A stretch of DNA of 64,000 nt from an uncultured Acetatifactor sp. (GTDB taxonomy: Bacteria > Bacillota > Clostridia > Lachnospirales > Lachnospiraceae), in the NCBI GenBank assembly GCA_947627115.1, contig CANQUQ010000003.1, positions 114,710-178,709 on the forward strand, given 5' to 3'. Of this stretch, positions 51,082-59,746 are shown one piece after another. The notes under the pieces were generated by a model. That model saw only the letters and a program-made list of their open reading frames with translations. It made no database searches and was not told the origin of the DNA. Position numbers and translations under genes: made by a program. The stretch's first letter is position 1, and every line of letters begins with the position of its first letter.

Positions 51082-52479
51082 TCAGTCGTTGCGGAGTGCC
51101 TTGATCTTCTCTGCGATCTCCTCCACCTTCTCCTCGGTCAGACAATACTTTTTGCGAAAATAAATCACTGCGATCAAAAGCACGATGACAGGCAGCACCG
51201 TCATGGTCATGCGCAGCCCCACCACGGAACTTTGCGCGATCCGGACCACCTGATCCGACTCAGTGTCCTGACTGATGTGGAATACACCGAGACAGACGGA
51301 AGCGATCAGAGCCGCCACACCGGAGGCCAGTTTTACGACAAACGTCTGCATGGAAAAAATCACACTCTCGTCGCGCCGCTTGTTCTTCAGCTCGCCGTAG
51401 TCCACCGTGTTCGCCAGAAATACCGTGGTCAGCACTGTGAGCATTCCGTTGGCGGCAAAGATGAAGAAGCCGGGAATGAACAGCAGATACACGTTGGACA
51501 TATTGGTAAAGGCCAGGACCAGCAGGGAGACATACCCTGCGATGGCCATGCCGAAGCTTACATAAAAAATTTTCAGAGCGCTCATGAATTTTCTCAGCAG
51601 AGGGAACAGCAGCATCATCGCCAGTATCTGGACGCCGCCCCCGAAGGTATTGAACAGGGTATATGCCCCTCTCCAGCCCTCTCCGCCGAAATCGTATTTA
51701 AAGAAATAGATCACCAGATTGGATGTGATGTACACGGCACTGTTCACCAACACTATGGCGATCACAACCGTCATGGCCTGGTCGTTCTGCACCAGTGCCT
51801 TGAACATCTGGCCCACGGAGGGAGTCTCCATATTGACCGTAGACTTCTCTTTAATATTGATACATGTCACCAGAATGAACACCACGAACAGTACTGCGAT
51901 GATCAGCGAGAACCACATGAAGCCCTGCCTCTCACTGATGCCGCCGGGTGCCCCCGCATTGGCTCCCAGAGCCGCCACGCACATCATCGTGATAATGGTG
52001 ATAATGGCAGAGCCCACGCCCGCACAGGAACGTGCCAGGGTCGTCAGTCCCTCCCGCTCCTTACCGCCCTCGGTAAAGGCCGGTATCATGGACCAATAGG
52101 GAATATCCATCATGGTGTATGTTACGCCCCACAAAATATAAATAACAGCCGCATAGGCCACCAGTCCGCCTCCGTTCAATTTCGGCGGAGCCGTGAACAG
52201 CAGGAACAGCACGACTGCATTCAACAGGGTCCCTATCAGCAGCCAGGGGCGGAACTTTCCCCATCTGGTCTTGGTCTTTGCCACCAGCACGCCCATAATG
52301 GGATCGTTGAAGGCGTCAAATACCCTGGCGGCCATCAGGATCATTCCCATGGCAATGGCGTTTATGCCAAGCACATCCTGATAATAGTAGAGCACGTAGC
52401 TGGCGGACAACATATATACCATATCCTTGCCCACTGCGCCCAATCCGTAAGAAGCTTTTTCTCTTCCCGATAATTTCAT
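51082..52479 (-). CDS. MFS transporter, glycoside-pentoside-hexuronide (GPH/MelB-like) family
   Basis: GREKASYGLGAVGKDMVYMLSASYVLYYYQDVLGINA...ARVFDAFNDPIMGVLVAKTKTRWGKFRPWLLIG. Confidence 0.92.
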   Translation of the reverse strand: MKLSGREKASYGLGAVGKDMVYMLSASYVLYYYQDVLGINAIAMGMILMAARVFDAFNDPIMGVLVAKTKTRWGKFRPWLLIGTLLNAVVLFLLFTAPPKLNGGGLVAYAAVIYILWGVTYTMMDIPYWSMIPAFTEGGKEREGLTTLARSCAGVGSAIITIITMMCVAALGANAGAPGGISERQGFMWFSLIIAVLFVVFILVTCINIKEKSTVNMETPSVGQMFKALVQNDQAMTVVIAIVLVNSAVYITSNLVIYFFKYDFGGEGWRGAYTLFNTFGGGVQILAMMLLFPLLRKFMSALKIFYVSFGMAIAGYVSLLVLAFTNMSNVYLLFIPGFFIFAANGMLTVLTTVFLANTVDYGELKNKRRDESVIFSMQTFVVKLASGVAALIASVCLGVFHISQDTESDQVVRIAQSSVVGLRMTMTVLPVIVLLIAVIYFRKKYCLTEEKVEEIAEKIKALRND

Positions 52480-52572
52480 CTCTTTACCACACCTTTCTCT
52501 ATCCCGGCATTTGTCAAAGCGGATCTCATTTACTCCGGCGCGCCTGCGGTCAGACTGACAGTCCGCATTCCG

Positions 52573-53517
52573 TCAGCGCTCCGCCCTCATGGGATTTTCC
52601 AGGAAATCCCTGTAGGCCAGCCGGATACCGTCCTCCAGTTCCGTGGTATAATGATAGCCCAGACTCTCCAGCTTGCTCACATCCAACAGCTTCCTGGGCG
52701 TTCCGTCCGGCTTGGAGGGATCCCATCTGATCTCCCCCGTATAGCCCACGACCTTGGCGACCAGTTCGGTCAGTTCCCTTATGGTCAGCTCTTTGCCCGT
52801 TCCCAGATTCACCGTCTCGTTGCCGCTGTAGTTGTTCATAAGGTATACACAGGCTTCCGCCAGATCGTCCACGTACATAAACTCCCTCAAAGGCGTGCCG
52901 GTCCCCCAGCACACAACTTCCCTGGCTCCGGCCTCCTTTGCCTCATGGAAACGGCGGATCAACGCAGGCAGCACGTGGCTGTGAGTAGGATGATAGTTGT
53001 CGTTGGGCCCGTATAAGTTGGTAGGCATCACGCTGATGTAATCCGTACCGTACTGCCGGTTCAGATATTCGCAGTACTTCAGCCCGGATATTTTGGCCAA
53101 CGCGTAGGCCTCGTTGGTCTGCTCCAGCTCCCCTGTCAGCAGACAGCTCTCCTTCATAGGCTGAGGCGCCATCCTTGGATAAATACAGCTGCTTCCCAAG
53201 AACAGCAGCTTCTTACAGCCGTTCTGCCACGCAGCATGGATCACATTCATCTCCAGGGTCATGTTCTCATACATAAAATCTGCCAGCGCCTGACTGTTGG
53301 CCATAATACCGCCCACCTTAGCCGCCGCCAGGAACACATAATCCGGTCTCTCCTGCTCAAAGAACGCCTCCACCTCAGCCTGCCGGCAGAGATTCATCTC
53401 CTGATGGGTCCTGGTGACGATATTCCCGTAACCGTTCTTTTCCAATGCGCGGCAGATGGCGCTTCCTACCATCCCCCGATGTCCTGCCACATATATTTTC
53501 CCGTTCTTATCCATCAT
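52573..53517 (-). CDS. fcl: GDP-L-fucose synthase
   Basis: [93 protein letters not shown]. Confidence 0.96.
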   Translation of the reverse strand: MMDKNGKIYVAGHRGMVGSAICRALEKNGYGNIVTRTHQEMNLCRQAEVEAFFEQERPDYVFLAAAKVGGIMANSQALADFMYENMTLEMNVIHAAWQNGCKKLLFLGSSCIYPRMAPQPMKESCLLTGELEQTNEAYALAKISGLKYCEYLNRQYGTDYISVMPTNLYGPNDNYHPTHSHVLPALIRRFHEAKEAGAREVVCWGTGTPLREFMYVDDLAEACVYLMNNYSGNETVNLGTGKELTIRELTELVAKVVGYTGEIRWDPSKPDGTPRKLLDVSKLESLGYHYTTELEDGIRLAYRDFLENPMRAER

Positions 53518-53547
53518 GGTATTGTCATCCCCGTTTCTGCTCTCCTG

Positions 53548-54102
53548 TCAGTCCTGCCGATATACGATGGTCTTCGCCGTCTCCTGCGCCTTCTCTTCAC
53601 CGCAGAGCACTCCCACAATAGCCAGGCTAAAATCTATGGCTGTCCCCATACCTCTGGAGGTGATCACATGATCTGAAATTTCCACAGGACCCTCCGTAAC
53701 TTTGGCGCCCACCAGATGGCTTTCAAAGCTCGGATAACTGCATGCCCTTCTGCCGTTCAGGAAGCCTCTGTGTCCGAAGATGCTGGGTGCCGCACAGATT
53801 GCCGCAATATATTTCCCGTCGCGGTAAAAAGCGCCCAGCTGTTCCATGAGCCCCTGATGAGCCTCAAGATTTTCCGTTCCCAGCTTGCCGCCGGGCAGGA
53901 CCAGCATATCATACTCCGAAAAATCCAACTGGGAAAAAAGCTTATCCATTTCCACATTGATACCGTGGGATCCGGCCACCGCCCACTCGTTATTCATCGA
54001 GACCATATCCACCTGTATCTCACATCTGCGGCAGATATCTACCACCGTTAAGGCTTCGATCTCCTCATATCCCTCCGCAAAGAAAACTGCCAGCTTGCTC
54101 AT
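53548..54102 (-). CDS. DJ-1/PfpI family protein
   Basis: KLAVFFAEGYEEIEALTVVDICRR; LVLPGGKLGTENLE; AAICAAPSIFGHRGFLNGRRACSYPSFE. Confidence 0.93.
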   Translation of the reverse strand: MSKLAVFFAEGYEEIEALTVVDICRRCEIQVDMVSMNNEWAVAGSHGINVEMDKLFSQLDFSEYDMLVLPGGKLGTENLEAHQGLMEQLGAFYRDGKYIAAICAAPSIFGHRGFLNGRRACSYPSFESHLVGAKVTEGPVEISDHVITSRGMGTAIDFSLAIVGVLCGEEKAQETAKTIVYRQD

Positions 54103-54285
54103 TTCCGTCGTCCTCTCTTTCTTTAGACTTTTCTTTCATAGCCTCCTGTCAGCAAAATTCATAGTTATAATAAGTATACACACTTGCGGAAAAGATTGCA
54201 AATTATTCTTGCTATTTACCCGCATTTCAAACTATGGTATACTAACTAATAAGGTCAGAATGGCGCAAAGGGGAAATACGAACAT

Positions 54286-54774
54286 ATGGAAATAGAAAGA
54301 AAATTCACGATCAAACAGCTTCCCGACGATCTCGAAAGCTATCCCTCCCACCACATTGAACAGGGGTATCTTTGCGACTCTCCCGTGGTAAGAGTGCGCA
54401 AGGAGGACGACGAATATTATCTCACCTATAAGGGAAGCGGTCTGATGGCGAGAGAAGAAGTCAATTTAATTCTGAATAAAGAAGCCTATGAACATTTGCG
54501 AAATAAAGTGGACGGCAAAATCATCTCCAAACGGCGCTACCTGATCCCCCTGCTGCATCCGGCGGTCCGGGAGGGTCTCCCAAAACCGCCCGAAGACTAT
54601 TGCCTGACCATTGAGCTCGACGTTTTTGACCCTCCGTTTGCACCTCTGGTCATGGCGGAGGTAGAGTTCGGCAGCAAGGAGGCGGCGGAGGCGTTCATGC
54701 CCCCGGAGTGGTTTGACGAAGAAGTGACCTATCTCCGTGAATACCATAATTCTTATATGGCTCTAAACAGATGA
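54286..54774 (+). CDS. CYTH domain-containing protein
   Basis: MEIERKFTIKQLPDDLESYPSHHIEQGYLCDSPVVRVRKEDDEYYLTYKGSG. Confidence 0.93.
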   Translation: MEIERKFTIKQLPDDLESYPSHHIEQGYLCDSPVVRVRKEDDEYYLTYKGSGLMAREEVNLILNKEAYEHLRNKVDGKIISKRRYLIPLLHPAVREGLPKPPEDYCLTIELDVFDPPFAPLVMAEVEFGSKEAAEAFMPPEWFDEEVTYLREYHNSYMALNR

Positions 54775-54780
54775 AGCCCT

Positions 54781-55719
54781 TTACGCTTTCATCAGATATA
54801 TAAAATATCCTATATAGCCGATCAGCATGATGCTGCCGCCCAGTCTGGTAAGTTTCCGGGTCCTCAGCACGCACAGAAAGAGTAGTACCGCCGCGGCAAT
54901 GGCTATGATGCTGTCCGCCAAAAAGCTCGCGTTGTACGGCACGGGAGTGATGACTGCGGTCGTTCCCACGACAAACAGGATATTAAAGATATTGCTGCCA
55001 ACGATATTGCCCATGGCAATGTCCGATTTTCCCTTGACAGCAGCGGTCGCACTGGTCACAAGCTCCGGCAGGGATGTCCCCAGCGCCACGATCGTCAGGC
55101 CGATGAATCTCTCGCTCATGCCGAAAATGGTCGCCAGCGTTGTAGCCGCGTCCACCGTCACATCGCTGCCGAACACGATCATCACCGCTCCTACTATCAC
55201 CATCAGAAGCATTTGCCAGACGCGAATCTTTTTCTTTTCCTCATTCTCCCCCGAATCCGTTCCCGCTTTGGCCATTCTTAAAAGATACACCATGTAAACT
55301 CCCAGAAGCGCCCATAACAGAATACCGTCCAGGCGTCCCACCGTGTTGTCGAATAAGCCCATCAGGGCGAGAGTGACTGTGATGATGATCATAAAGGGGA
55401 TCTCACATTTTACCGTGGACTGCTGCACCGGCACCGCGCGGATCACCGATGTCAGGCCCAATATGATCAGGATATTCAGGATATTGCTGCCGACCACGTT
55501 GCCCACGGTAATATCCGCACTGCCTTTCAATGCCGCGGAAATACTCACCGCTGCCTCCGGCAGGGAAGTGCCGATGGCCACGATCGTCAGACCGATGACA
55601 AGCTGCGGGATCCCGAACTTATCCGCAATTCCGGAGGCTCCCTCCACGAACCAGTCGGCGCCCTTCATCAACAGGCAAAAGCCGATTACCAACAATAACA
55701 TTTGAATTACGATCTGCAT
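54781..55719 (-). CDS. CaCA family calcium/sodium-type antiporter (YrbG-like)
   Basis: Start reset to MQIVIQMLLLV with GGAGGAAC RBS; two alpha repeats TIVAIGTSLPEAAVS...GNVVGSNILNI and TIVALGTSLPELVTS...GNIVGSNIFNI. Confidence 0.93.
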   Translation of the reverse strand: MQIVIQMLLLVIGFCLLMKGADWFVEGASGIADKFGIPQLVIGLTIVAIGTSLPEAAVSISAALKGSADITVGNVVGSNILNILIILGLTSVIRAVPVQQSTVKCEIPFMIIITVTLALMGLFDNTVGRLDGILLWALLGVYMVYLLRMAKAGTDSGENEEKKKIRVWQMLLMVIVGAVMIVFGSDVTVDAATTLATIFGMSERFIGLTIVALGTSLPELVTSATAAVKGKSDIAMGNIVGSNIFNILFVVGTTAVITPVPYNASFLADSIIAIAAAVLLFLCVLRTRKLTRLGGSIMLIGYIGYFIYLMKA

Positions 55720-55773
55720 TTGTTCCTCCGTTCCGCCGTACAAAACGGCGTCTTCATAGCAGCATTCCAAAAA

Positions 55774-55810
55774 GAAAAAAGACTTCCGCACTCTCGTGCT
55801 AAAAGTCTTG
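55774..55810 (-). terminator. Intrinsic terminator overlapping the 3' strand of the riboswitch candidate
   Basis: Minus: AAGACTTTTAGCACGAGAGTGCGGAAGTCTTTTTTCTTTT; hairpin plus U-tract between aptamer and antiporter start. Confidence 0.8.
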
Positions 55811-55888
55811 TTCTTTCTCCGCCGGAAAGCGTACAACCACGGCTCATCGCCGGGGCATGTTGATTGCACGTCACAACTACTCCCTTTT
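55801..55888 (-). promoter_or_regulatory. Candidate yybP-ykoY (Mn2+-sensing) riboswitch aptamer
   Basis: Minus: AAAAGGGAGTAGTTGTGACGTGCAATCAACATGCCCCGGCGATGAGCCGTGGTTGTACGCTTTCCGGCGGAGAAAGAACAAGACTTTT. The 5' (A)AAAGGGAGUAG and 3' CAAGACUUUU match the family's paired ends; located upstream of a cation antiporter. Confidence 0.65.
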
Positions 55889-55950
55889 AACAAGTTTAAA
55901 TTAACATTGTCCGGGAAAAATGTCAAGTACCTGTTCCAACTATGCGCCAA

Positions 55951-56032
55951 TGCGGATAACAGGACTTGAACCTGCACGTCTGCTGACACCAGAACCTAAA
56001 TCTGGCGCGTCTGCCAATTCCGCCATATCCGC
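55951..56032 (-). tRNA. tRNA-Leu (TAG)
   Basis: Minus: GCGGATATGGCGGAATTGGCAGACGCGCCAGATTTAGGTTCTGGTGTCAGCAGACGTGCAGGTTCAAGTCCTGTTATCCGCA; long variable arm. Confidence 0.93.
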
Positions 56033-56137
56033 TGATCTATGCCTGAATATGAGTATATAACCGCCCTGTGTTCTTTGTCAATACACGAGACAGCATATAA
56101 CAGTCTGCCCTCCGGCCGATGTCATCTGCGGCGTCCG

Positions 56138-57523
56138 CTAATCTGCCGGCTCCGCGTTCTCACCGATATGGCTGATAATGTTCTTGTTGATCCTGATCAA
56201 AAAGAACGTGCCAAGGCTGAGACTGAACAGCTCCGCTATGGGGAACGACCACCAGATCAGATCCACATTGCCGCTCAGGGAGAACAGATACGCCACCGGA
56301 AGCAGCACGCAGAGCTGTCTGACAATGGAGATGATCATACTGTAAATTCCGTTCCCCAGCGCCTGAAATACGCTTCCCACCACAATACAGTAGCCTGCAA
56401 AGATAAAACTCAGGCAAATGATCCTCAGCGCCGGAATACCGATATCGAGAAGCTCCGGCGGCGCATCGAACAGACGGATCAGCGGCCCCGGAATGAGTTC
56501 CATGACCAATACGCCGATCAGCATAATGCCCACCGCGAATTTTATACTGCTCTTTATCGTATTAATGACTCTGTCACGCTTACCTGCGCCATAGTTGTAA
56601 GCAATGATAGGCACCATACCGTTGTTCAGACCGAACACGGGCATGAAGATAAAGCTCTGCAGTTTAAAATAGATACCAAACACGGTCTGGGCGGAGCCGA
56701 AGGCCTCCAGGATCAGATTCATCCCGTAGGTCATGACGGAACCGATGGCCTGCATGATAATGGACGGAATGCCCACCTGATAGATGCGCAGGATCAGAGC
56801 GCCCACAGGTCTGAAGCCCTTGAAAGAAAGACTCAGTTCCTTATTCTTGGTCAGATTGAACAGAATGGCCAAGGCGGCGGCAATGATCTGTCCCGCCACG
56901 GTCGCGGTGGCCGCTCCCGCAACACCCATGGCCGGAAGGCCGAACAGACCGAAGATCAGAATGGGATCCAGGATCAAATTGATGATGGCGCCTACGCCCT
57001 GCGTGATCATCGCATAAAAGGTCATGCCGGTAGACTGCAGCAGCCGCTCAAAGGTGGTCTGCATGAAAATGCCCACGCCCGCCACACAGCAGATAGTCAG
57101 GTAAGTGGTGCCATACTCCCTCACCTGCGCGATCTGCGTCTGACTGGCATAGAAGGGACCGCTGACAAAAATGCCTATCAGAACAAAGATCAGATAACTG
57201 ACGATCTCAATAAAAATACCGTTCACGGCAATGGTATTTGCTTTCTTGTACTCCTTTTCCCCCAAAGTCTTGGAGAGAAAGGCATTGATACCTACAGCGG
57301 TCCCTCCGGAGACCGCTATCATCAGGGTCTGTATGGGGAACGCAAGAGATACGGCCCGAAGCGCATACTCATTGATCCTGGACACAAAAATACTGTCCAC
57401 AATATTATACATGGCCTGCACCAGCATAGAGATCATCATCGGCAGCGACATGGATATCAAAAGCTTATTTGTAGGCATAATGCCCATTTTGTTTTCCTGG
57501 GGTATTTCCTTTTCGTTCTGCAT
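56138..57523 (-). CDS. MATE family efflux transporter
   Basis: Start reset to MQNEKEIPQENKMGIMPTNKLLISMSLPMMISMLVQAMYNIVDSIFVSRINEYALRAVSLAFPIQ; RBS GGGAGGAAC upstream. Confidence 0.93.
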   Translation of the reverse strand: MQNEKEIPQENKMGIMPTNKLLISMSLPMMISMLVQAMYNIVDSIFVSRINEYALRAVSLAFPIQTLMIAVSGGTAVGINAFLSKTLGEKEYKKANTIAVNGIFIEIVSYLIFVLIGIFVSGPFYASQTQIAQVREYGTTYLTICCVAGVGIFMQTTFERLLQSTGMTFYAMITQGVGAIINLILDPILIFGLFGLPAMGVAGAATATVAGQIIAAALAILFNLTKNKELSLSFKGFRPVGALILRIYQVGIPSIIMQAIGSVMTYGMNLILEAFGSAQTVFGIYFKLQSFIFMPVFGLNNGMVPIIAYNYGAGKRDRVINTIKSSIKFAVGIMLIGVLVMELIPGPLIRLFDAPPELLDIGIPALRIICLSFIFAGYCIVVGSVFQALGNGIYSMIISIVRQLCVLLPVAYLFSLSGNVDLIWWSFPIAELFSLSLGTFFLIRINKNIISHIGENAEPAD

Positions 57524-57531
57524 GAAGTTCC

Positions 57532-57716
57532 TCCCTGCCGGCGCGCACTCCTCTTCTCCGGCGCTGCGCACGCTTCTCCTGGCCGGCATCGCGCACTCCT
57601 TTTCTCCGGCACCGCGCACGCTTCTCCTGGCCGGCGCTGCGCACGCTTCTCCTGGCCGGCATCGCGCACACTCCTCTTCTCCGACGCTGCGCACGCTGCG
57701 TCCGCATTGCCCGCGC
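57532..57716. repeat. GC-rich degenerate tandem repeat upstream of MATE gene
   Basis: Repeated modules of the type ctcctggccggcatcgcgcactcc / tctccggcgctgcgcacgcttctcctggccggc. Confidence 0.8.
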
Positions 57717-57778
57717 AAAAAAAGCCCCTGTGATGAATCACTGGGGCATATCAGCATTCTTTACTGCATTCTGCCGAA

Positions 57779-57851
57779 TGAGATATGGGGGATTCGAACC
57801 CCCGACACCTTGATTAAAAGTCAAGTGCTCTACCGACTGAGCTAATATCCC
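57779..57851 (-). tRNA. tRNA-Lys (TTT)
   Basis: Minus: GGGATATTAGCTCAGTCGGTAGAGCACTTGACTTTTAATCAAGGTGTCGGGGGTTCGAATCCCCCATATCTCA. Confidence 0.94.
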
Positions 57852-57863
57852 ATGAGATATAAA

Positions 57864-57935
57864 CAGGGCTAGCTGGATTCGAACCAGCGAATGCAGCAGT
57901 CAAAGTGCTGTGCCTTACCGCTTGGCGATAGCCCT
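57864..57935 (-). tRNA. tRNA-Gln (TTG)
   Basis: Minus: AGGGCTATCGCCAAGCGGTAAGGCACAGCACTTTGACTGCTGCATTCGCTGGTTCGAATCCAGCTAGCCCTG. Confidence 0.93.
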
Positions 57936-57981
57936 ATATATGACACCAAGCATGTCACCATGACACATACGTACCGGCGAA

Positions 57982-58056
57982 GGTGGATAAAGGGATTCGA
58001 ACCCTTGGCCTCCAGAGCCACAATCTGGCGCGCTAACCAGCTGCGCTATACCCACC
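57982..58056 (-). tRNA. tRNA-His (GTG)
   Basis: Minus: GGTGGGTATAGCGCAGCTGGTTAGCGCGCCAGATTGTGGCTCTGGAGGCCAAGGGTTCGAATCCCTTTATCCACC; loop TTGTGGC. Confidence 0.92.
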
Positions 58057-58099
58057 ATATAACAGACAGGACTGCCGGAACCGGCATTCCATATCTCAA

Positions 58100-58173
<74 letters not shown>

Positions 58174-58277
58174 ACTTCGGCCTGCAACAGAGCCGACGAA
58201 AGATATTTTAACTTATTATCTGATGCTTGTCAACTGTTTTGTATGGAAAACCGGGCTTATACTGTGCGCAGGTCCGG

Positions 58278-58817
58278 TCAGTTCCCCTTCAGATAAGTCA
58301 CATTTCTCTCAGCACTGTACTCGTGAGGTTCCTTCTCTACCGCCTTGTGACCGACCGCGACGGCAATGACAAACTCATATCCCTCAGGGAACTTCAGCGC
58401 ATCGGCGAACTCTTCCTTTCTTGTCCCGGTCAGGGCATCCCTGATACAGCCGATGATAAGGCTTCCCAGGCCCAGGCCCTCCGCCGCCAGCGCAATGTTC
58501 TCCACAGCAATTCCCGCATCTACGGGACTCCAGCCAAAGGCCTTTTCGGCGCTCAGGAGCAGGACCACCGGCGCCTCATAATAAAAATTATGCGGAGGGT
58601 CCTGAATTCCTCTCTCAATATTTTTCTGGTCCTCGATCTGTCTCAAGATCGGATCGTTCCCGTCCACTACCGTAATATGAATCTCCTGCCTGTTCGTGGC
58701 CGTGGGTGCCTGGAGCCCGGCACGGATCAGGCTGTCCAGCTCCTCCTTGGTAAGCTTCTCCGCCGTATAACCGCGGGTGGAAGATCTTTGCTCCATCGCC
58801 TTCAACACTTCGTTCAT
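58278..58817 (-). CDS. Nitroreductase family protein
   Basis: MNEVLKAMEQRSSTRGYTAEKLTKEELDSLIRAGLQAPTATNRQ...DAGIAVENIALAAEGLGLGSLIIGCIRDAL. Confidence 0.93.
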   Translation of the reverse strand: MNEVLKAMEQRSSTRGYTAEKLTKEELDSLIRAGLQAPTATNRQEIHITVVDGNDPILRQIEDQKNIERGIQDPPHNFYYEAPVVLLLSAEKAFGWSPVDAGIAVENIALAAEGLGLGSLIIGCIRDALTGTRKEEFADALKFPEGYEFVIAVAVGHKAVEKEPHEYSAERNVTYLKGN

Positions 58818-58933
58818 TTCGCTCCTCCGTTCCTGTCCTTGCGCAGTTCTGCCGCCTCTGTCCTATGGCTGGCATCAGCGGTCATTATCACTGTATCACG
58901 AATGTGCACTTTTGCAAAGCATTTACAGATATA

Positions 58934-59746
58934 TTATGACCGATATTTTTTGTTCCGGCCGTGCAGCAGCGTCAGGAGGCCGTATGGCAGAAGGATGAGA
59001 GTGCAGCAGCCCACGATAAGGACCGTATACTCCGTGAATTTTGCCGCGCCCTTCAGATAGGAGCCGCCGAGCAGCGGCAGCCCCAGCGTCATGACAAAAT
59101 ACCAAAAGAGCGGAGGTATGAATTTGTGCACAAGGAGCGGAGATAACCGCTCTTTTTCGGCATGGGCCTGTCTTTCCACAAGAGCTCCCGCCAGGCGGTA
59201 AAGGGAGAGCAGCGCCGCAAAATACACCGTAATTCCGATCATGGTGTGAAGTCTGTCCGGTGTCAGCATTCCTTTCATCAGCCCCGCACGCTCCAGATAT
59301 ATGGGAAAGTAAATGGCCGCAATGATCCGCAGACCGTTGACAAGCACGGTATACAGCCAGGAGAAAACAATACTGGCCCCGATCCATCCAAGACCTCTTC
59401 GGAGCCTCCCGAAAGAGCCGGCGGCGTCATTCCCCTGGGGCGCCGCCGCTCTGTGTACGAAGGAAAAGACCAGAGTCGCAATGGCGGTGATCATAAATCT
59501 GACGCCGGAACATGTCGGCGCGATCAGAAGGCGCAGGCTATGATTTACATAGCCTGTGCCTGGTATATAGACAAATGGAATTCCGCTCAAAAGCTCTACC
59601 CACCGGGTCGTGGGCGCTAGGATCCACAGCAGGGAATCACAGTCCGCCCGACTGTAATAAAGCTTGATTCCCAGCACAACAAGGATCCCTGTCAGGTAAA
59701 AGATAAAATTCTGACGCAGGAAAACATACTTTTTCTGTGAAATCAT
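58934..59746 (-). CDS. Exosortase family protein
   Basis: Multi-pass membrane protein with ordered Cys/Arg/His motifs: LLIAPTCSGVRFMITAIATLVF, YTVLVNGLRIIAAIYFPIY, TPDRLHTMIGITVYFAALL. Confidence 0.85.
   Translation of the reverse strand: MISQKKYVFLRQNFIFYLTGILVVLGIKLYYSRADCDSLLWILAPTTRWVELLSGIPFVYIPGTGYVNHSLRLLIAPTCSGVRFMITAIATLVFSFVHRAAAPQGNDAAGSFGRLRRGLGWIGASIVFSWLYTVLVNGLRIIAAIYFPIYLERAGLMKGMLTPDRLHTMIGITVYFAALLSLYRLAGALVERQAHAEKERLSPLLVHKFIPPLFWYFVMTLGLPLLGGSYLKGAAKFTEYTVLIVGCCTLILLPYGLLTLLHGRNKKYRS

Noticed and set aside
51232-52473. 413-aa plus-strand ORF
   Set aside because: Antisense to the MFS transporter; His/Gln-rich artefact.
55720-55989. N-terminal extension of the CaCA ORF
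   Set aside because: Covers the riboswitch candidate and terminator; a strong RBS precedes the Met at 55719.
56039-57733. 564-aa plus-strand ORF
   Set aside because: Antisense to the MATE gene and extends through the GC-rich repeat.
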